Assembly (NCBI GenBank): GCA_945957395.1
Contig: CAMFKE010000005.1
Location: 64,001 to 128,000, forward strand
Direction of reading: 5' to 3'
DNA: 64,000 bases
DNA from: an uncultured Opitutia bacterium
GTDB lineage: Bacteria; Verrucomicrobiota; Verrucomicrobiia; Opitutales; UBA953
Shown: positions 60,702 to 64,000 of the stretch, one piece after another
How positions within the stretch are numbered: position 1 is the stretch's first letter
Layout: each line of letters starts with the position of its first letter
Position numbers and translations under genes: made by a program
The notes under the pieces: generated by a model
The model's input: only the letters and a program-made list of their open reading frames with translations
Told to the model about the DNA's origin: nothing
Databases searched by the model: none

Positions 60702-63104
60702 ATGATTTTCTACGGCCACACACACCCTGATTTCCCCTCCGATCCGGCCCGTTGGGAACCCCTGACCGAGCACCTCCATCTTGTCGCGGGGAAGGCGGCC
60801 TCCTTCGCCGAGCGCTTCGGCTGCGAGGAATTGGCAAAGGCCCTGGGCGTCTGGCACGACTTCGGGAAATTCTCCGAGGCGTTTCAAGCGTACCTCCAAG
60901 CCTCTCAGGGCGACACCGAGGAAGGCGACGGCGCGGTGAAGCGCGGGCGCGGACCGGACCACTCCACCGCCGGCGCTCGATTCGCGGCCAAATCCAAATC
61001 CGGACTCGGGCACCTGCTCGCCTATGCCATCGCCGGCCACCATTCGGGCCTCGCCGACGGCCTGGCGATCCATCCCGGAGTCGCCCGGGAATCCACGCTC
61101 GAGCACCGCCTTAAGCAGACCGACATCGAAGAGTGGGAAAAGGGCGCCCGCGACACCTTGCCGCCGGAATGGTTCACCGCGCCGCTCCCTGACAAGTCGC
61201 ACGCCAAGTTCCTGGAAACCGGCTACGCCGCCTCCTTCTGGGTCAGAATGATGTTCTCGTGCCTCGTGGACGCCGACTTCCTCGCCACCGAAGCGTTCAT
61301 GAACGCGGCGCAAAGCAGGGTGCGTAAGAGCACCACGCCACCCGCGCTGGCCGAGCTTGAAGCCCGTCTCGACGCCTACATGGCCCAAAAGCAGGCGAAA
61401 CTGACCCAAGCCCAACGCGCCGATTCGCCGGTCAACCGCATCCGCGCCGAAGTTCGCTCCGCCTGCCTGAGCGCGGCCGAGCAATCCCCGGGCCTTTTCT
61501 CGCTCACCGTACCCACGGGCGGCGGCAAGACCCTCGCCTCTCTCGCCTTCGCCCTGAAACAGGCGCGACTGCACGGGCTCGAGCGTGTCGTGTATGTGAT
61601 CCCGTTCACGAGCATCATCGAGCAGAACGCCGCCGTTTTCCGCGACGCGCTGGGCGACGAGGCCGTGCTGGAGCACCACAGCAATTTCGACCACGAATCC
61701 GCCGACGACGCCTCGCCCGACGCGAAGCGCCGCGCCTGGCAGACCAAGCTGGCCACGGAGAACTGGGACGCGCCGCTCGTCGTCACCACCGGCGTGCAAT
61801 TCTTCGAGTCGCTGCATGCGCACAAACCGTCGCGCTGTCGCAAACTGCACAACCTGGCGAAGTCCGTCATCATCCTCGATGAGGCTCAGACGTTGCCCGT
61901 GCCCTTGCTCCAGCCCTGCCTGCGCGCCCTCGAACAACTGGCGAAAAACTACGGCTCCACCGTCGTGCTGTGCACCGCCACCCAGCCGGCCATCGGCAAA
62001 CGGGACAACTTCCCCTGCGGCCTCGAGGGCATTCGGGAAATCATCCCGCAATCGTTGAACCTGCATGAGAACCTGCGACGGGTCGCCATAGAACGCATCC
62101 CGGAGCCGATGACCGATGACGCCCAGGTCTCGCGACTGCTCGGCGAGCGGCAGGTGCTGTGTGTGGTGAATACGCGTCGTCACGCTCGCGAGCTGTTCGA
62201 AAAACTTCGCGCCGCCTCCGGCGAATCCACCGGCACGCCCGCCGGCGACCGCACCGCATACCACCTCAGCGCGCAGATGTGCCCGGCGCACCGCACGGAG
62301 ATTCTTGCCGAGGTGCGCCGACGCCTCGCCGCCGGAGATCCCTGCAAACTCGTTTCCACCCAGCTCATCGAGGCGGGCGTGGATGTGGATTTCCCGGCCG
62401 TCTACCGCGCACTTGGCGGGCTCGACGCCATCGCGCAGGCCGCCGGACGCTGCAACCGCGAAGGGCGCCTCGCCGCCCCCGGCCGCGTGTTCGTCTTCGT
62501 CTCCGCCGAGCACAAGACGCCGGCCGGCTTCCTGCGCCAGACCGCCGACACCGCGCACGAAGTGCTCGGCCTCCCCGAATTCGCCGACGACGCGCTCTCG
62601 CCCGCCGCTTTGGAAAAATACTTCCGGCTGCTCTACTGGCGGAACTTTTCGCCCGATGCGGCTCTCGACCGAACCAACTTCGTCAAACTCGCCGGCGGCG
62701 ACGGCGCGCGCCGCGCGGTCGTCGGCGAGCTGTTGCCACGCGACCGTCCGAAATCCCCCGACGATTGCCTGACCTTCTCCTTCCGCACCCTGGGCGAGAA
62801 CTTCCGGCTCATCGAAGAAAGCTCGGAAGCCGTCATCGTGCCCTACGGCGACACCGGCCACGACCTCGTCGAAGCGCTGCGCGCCGCCTATGCGCCGTCC
62901 GAGCGAATGAAGCTGCTGCGCAAGCTCCAGCGCTACGCCGTCTCCATCCCCAAACCGGTTTTCGCCAAGGCCGTCGCCGACGGACGGATACACAAAGTTC
63001 ACGACTCCGTCGCCGTCCTGGTCTCGCCGGAACTGGCCTACTCATCCGACTTCGGCGTCGCCCTCGGCGACCGCGATGGCGCTGCCGTATTGCTGTCTCT
63101 GTAA
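60702..63104 (+). CDS. cas3: CRISPR-associated helicase-nuclease Cas3, type I-C
   Basis: Nuclease-helicase that degrades target DNA after Cascade binding. 800 residues: N-terminal HD domain with [14 protein letters not shown] (HD near residue 52) and IAGHHSG, then the SF2 helicase with Walker A VPTGGGKT (near 270), [11 protein letters not shown], the box DEAQ in place of DEAD/H (near 394), LCTATQP and [10 protein letters not shown] (motif VI). The DEAQ form and fused HD-helicase layout are usual for type I-C. The start at 60702 follows an AT-rich upstream region. cas5 follows after 52 bases. All motifs look intact. Confidence 0.95.
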   Translation: MIFYGHTHPDFPSDPARWEPLTEHLHLVAGKAASFAERFGCEELAKALGVWHDFGKFSEAFQAYLQASQGDTEEGDGAVKRGRGPDHSTAGARFAAKSKSGLGHLLAYAIAGHHSGLADGLAIHPGVARESTLEHRLKQTDIEEWEKGARDTLPPEWFTAPLPDKSHAKFLETGYAASFWVRMMFSCLVDADFLATEAFMNAAQSRVRKSTTPPALAELEARLDAYMAQKQAKLTQAQRADSPVNRIRAEVRSACLSAAEQSPGLFSLTVPTGGGKTLASLAFALKQARLHGLERVVYVIPFTSIIEQNAAVFRDALGDEAVLEHHSNFDHESADDASPDAKRRAWQTKLATENWDAPLVVTTGVQFFESLHAHKPSRCRKLHNLAKSVIILDEAQTLPVPLLQPCLRALEQLAKNYGSTVVLCTATQPAIGKRDNFPCGLEGIREIIPQSLNLHENLRRVAIERIPEPMTDDAQVSRLLGERQVLCVVNTRRHARELFEKLRAASGESTGTPAGDRTAYHLSAQMCPAHRTEILAEVRRRLAAGDPCKLVSTQLIEAGVDVDFPAVYRALGGLDAIAQAAGRCNREGRLAAPGRVFVFVSAEHKTPAGFLRQTADTAHEVLGLPEFADDALSPAALEKYFRLLYWRNFSPDAALDRTNFVKLAGGDGARRAVVGELLPRDRPKSPDDCLTFSFRTLGENFRLIEESSEAVIVPYGDTGHDLVEALRAAYAPSERMKLLRKLQRYAVSIPKPVFAKAVADGRIHKVHDSVAVLVSPELAYSSDFGVALGDRDGAAVLLSL

Positions 63105-63156
63105 GCTGGCTGCGCCCGGATCATCTCCTTCGTCTCCTATCTCCCATCACTCACCC

Positions 63157-63894
63157 ATGTCCCAAGGTATCCGACTCAAAGTTTGGGGCGACCACGCCCT
63201 GTTCACCCGGCCAGAAATGAAGGCCGAGCGGGTCTCCTACGATGTCATCACGCCCTCTGCCGCGCGCGGGGTGCTCGAAGCCATCTACTGGAAACCTCAA
63301 ATCCGCTGGCGCATCACGCGCCTGCATGTCCTCAAAAAGATCCGCTTTACCAATATCCGGCGCAACGAGGTCGGCGCCATCGCCACAAAGCCCTCGGCCG
63401 CCGCCTTGGCTGGCGAACCGGTCGAGCCGCTCGGCCTGTATGTGGACGCCGAGCGCCAGCAACGCGCCTCGCTCGTCTTGAAGGATGTCGCCTATGTGAT
63501 CGAGGCGCGCTTCGACATTCTCGACCGCCGCTTCGACCGGGGCGGCCCCCAACTCTCCGAACACGAGTGCGCCGGCAAACACCTCGCGATGTTCACGCGC
63601 CGCGCCGCCGCAGGGCAGGCGTTCCAGCAGCCCTACTTCGGCTGCCGCGAATTCCCCGCCGCCTTTGAACTGCTCCCGCATGATGCGCCGATTCCCGCCA
63701 CGGAGCTGTCCGAGTCCGAGCGCACCCGCGACCTCGGCTTCATGCTCCACGACATCGCCTTCCTCGACGACAAGAAGGGCAAGATTATCGAAAGCTCCGC
63801 CGGTCGCCGCGTGCGCGCCGAGCCGCGCTTCTTCCGTGCGGAAATGAAAGACGGCATCATCGAGGTGCCCGATTTCGCCACCTCCCGCGCCTAA
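63157..63894 (+). CDS. cas5c: CRISPR-associated protein Cas5c (Cas5d)
   Basis: 245 residues from the ATG at 63157 ([47 protein letters not shown]). In type I-C systems Cas5c replaces Cas6 as the endoribonuclease that cuts pre-crRNA and then stays on the 5' handle. Family marks: [45 protein letters not shown], and [17 protein letters not shown] near the C-terminus. The gene lies between cas3 and cas8c as expected. The C-terminus is standard length. Confidence 0.94.
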   Translation: MSQGIRLKVWGDHALFTRPEMKAERVSYDVITPSAARGVLEAIYWKPQIRWRITRLHVLKKIRFTNIRRNEVGAIATKPSAAALAGEPVEPLGLYVDAERQQRASLVLKDVAYVIEARFDILDRRFDRGGPQLSEHECAGKHLAMFTRRAAAGQAFQQPYFGCREFPAAFELLPHDAPIPATELSESERTRDLGFMLHDIAFLDDKKGKIIESSAGRRVRAEPRFFRAEMKDGIIEVPDFATSRA

Positions 63895-63910
63895 CCGGAG
63901 ACACCCCTCC

Positions 63911-64000
63911 ATGATTCTCCAAGAACTGGAAAAACTCTACGGCCGCCTCGCCGCCGACCCCGCCTACGGCATCGCTGAACCCGGATACAGTCAGCAGAAA
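63911..64000 (+). CDS. cas8c: Cas8c (Csd1), 5' end only
   Basis: Only 30 codons are inside the window: MILQELEKLYGRLAADPAYG, then IAEPGYSQQK. This matches the start of the type I-C large Cascade subunit, which recognises the PAM. It starts 16 bases after cas5c; a GGAGA lies 11 bases before the ATG, one of the few purine-rich leader sites in the window. cas7c, cas4, cas1, cas2 and the array would follow outside the window. Confidence 0.85.
   Translation, partial: MILQELEKLYGRLAADPAYGIAEPGYSQQK

Overview
The window is GC-rich, gene-dense bacterial chromosome, about two-thirds or more GC by eye. The gene set points to Verrucomicrobiota, probably the Opitutales/Opitutaceae: a PEP-CTERM autotransporter-repeat protein, zinc-free bL31/bL36, an LptE-like outer-membrane assembly lipoprotein, MenD, and a rich set of secreted glycoside hydrolases. 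This placement is inference; there is no rRNA gene here to test it. Almost no gene has a Shine-Dalgarno sequence, and most start codons are preceded directly by C.

Layout. 1-5.0 kb (minus): RNase R (cut by the window edge) and pheT. 5.2-9.0 kb: a small membrane-anchored orphan, tRNA-Gln(TTG), pyrH-frr, and an ATP-grasp-like unknown. 9.0-13.0 kb (minus): rpsA and a patatin-like lipoprotein. 13.3-22.3 kb (plus): three envelope or secreted unknowns, an endonuclease/exonuclease/phosphatase-family protein, a large GH84 beta-N-acetylglucosaminidase and a lower-GC orphan. 22.4-27 kb: a thioredoxin-like protein, cysE, a GAF histidine kinase and a CNNM/CorC-type protein. 27-34 kb: menD, a sugar-porter MFS protein, an Arg/Gln-rich protein and a PEP-CTERM protein. 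34-40.9 kb: pstC-pstA-pstB-phoU-fabD. 40.9-50.6 kb: argD, glutamate dehydrogenase, fabH-TPR-lptE, tRNA-Asn, an aminotransferase, ndk, rpmE, rpmJ and tRNA-Leu. 50.7-60.4 kb: GH2 and GH95, a GntR/LacI-type regulator, and GH101. 60.7 kb to the end: the start of a type I-C CRISPR-Cas operon (cas3, cas5c, partial cas8c); the array lies outside the window.

How the genes fit together. GH101 (endo-alpha-N-acetylgalactosaminidase), GH95 (alpha-L-fucosidase family), GH2 (beta-galactosidase family) and the distant GH84 (beta-N-acetylglucosaminidase) are the activities needed to dismantle mucin-type O-glycans. With the divergent regulator and an inverted repeat at its start codon, the 50.7-60.4 kb block looks like a host-glycan utilisation locus.

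The most unusual signals are not genes. (1) Six spacers between co-directional genes (pyrH-frr, cysE-kinase, pstC-pstA, pstA-pstB, pstB-phoU, phoU-fabD) carry degenerate tandem repeats with a strict 7-nt period. In five of the six, an upstream arm is complementary to a downstream arm, so a long imperfect hairpin could form just before or near the next start codon. (2) The tetranucleotide ACGT is almost absent from most genes but common in rpsA.
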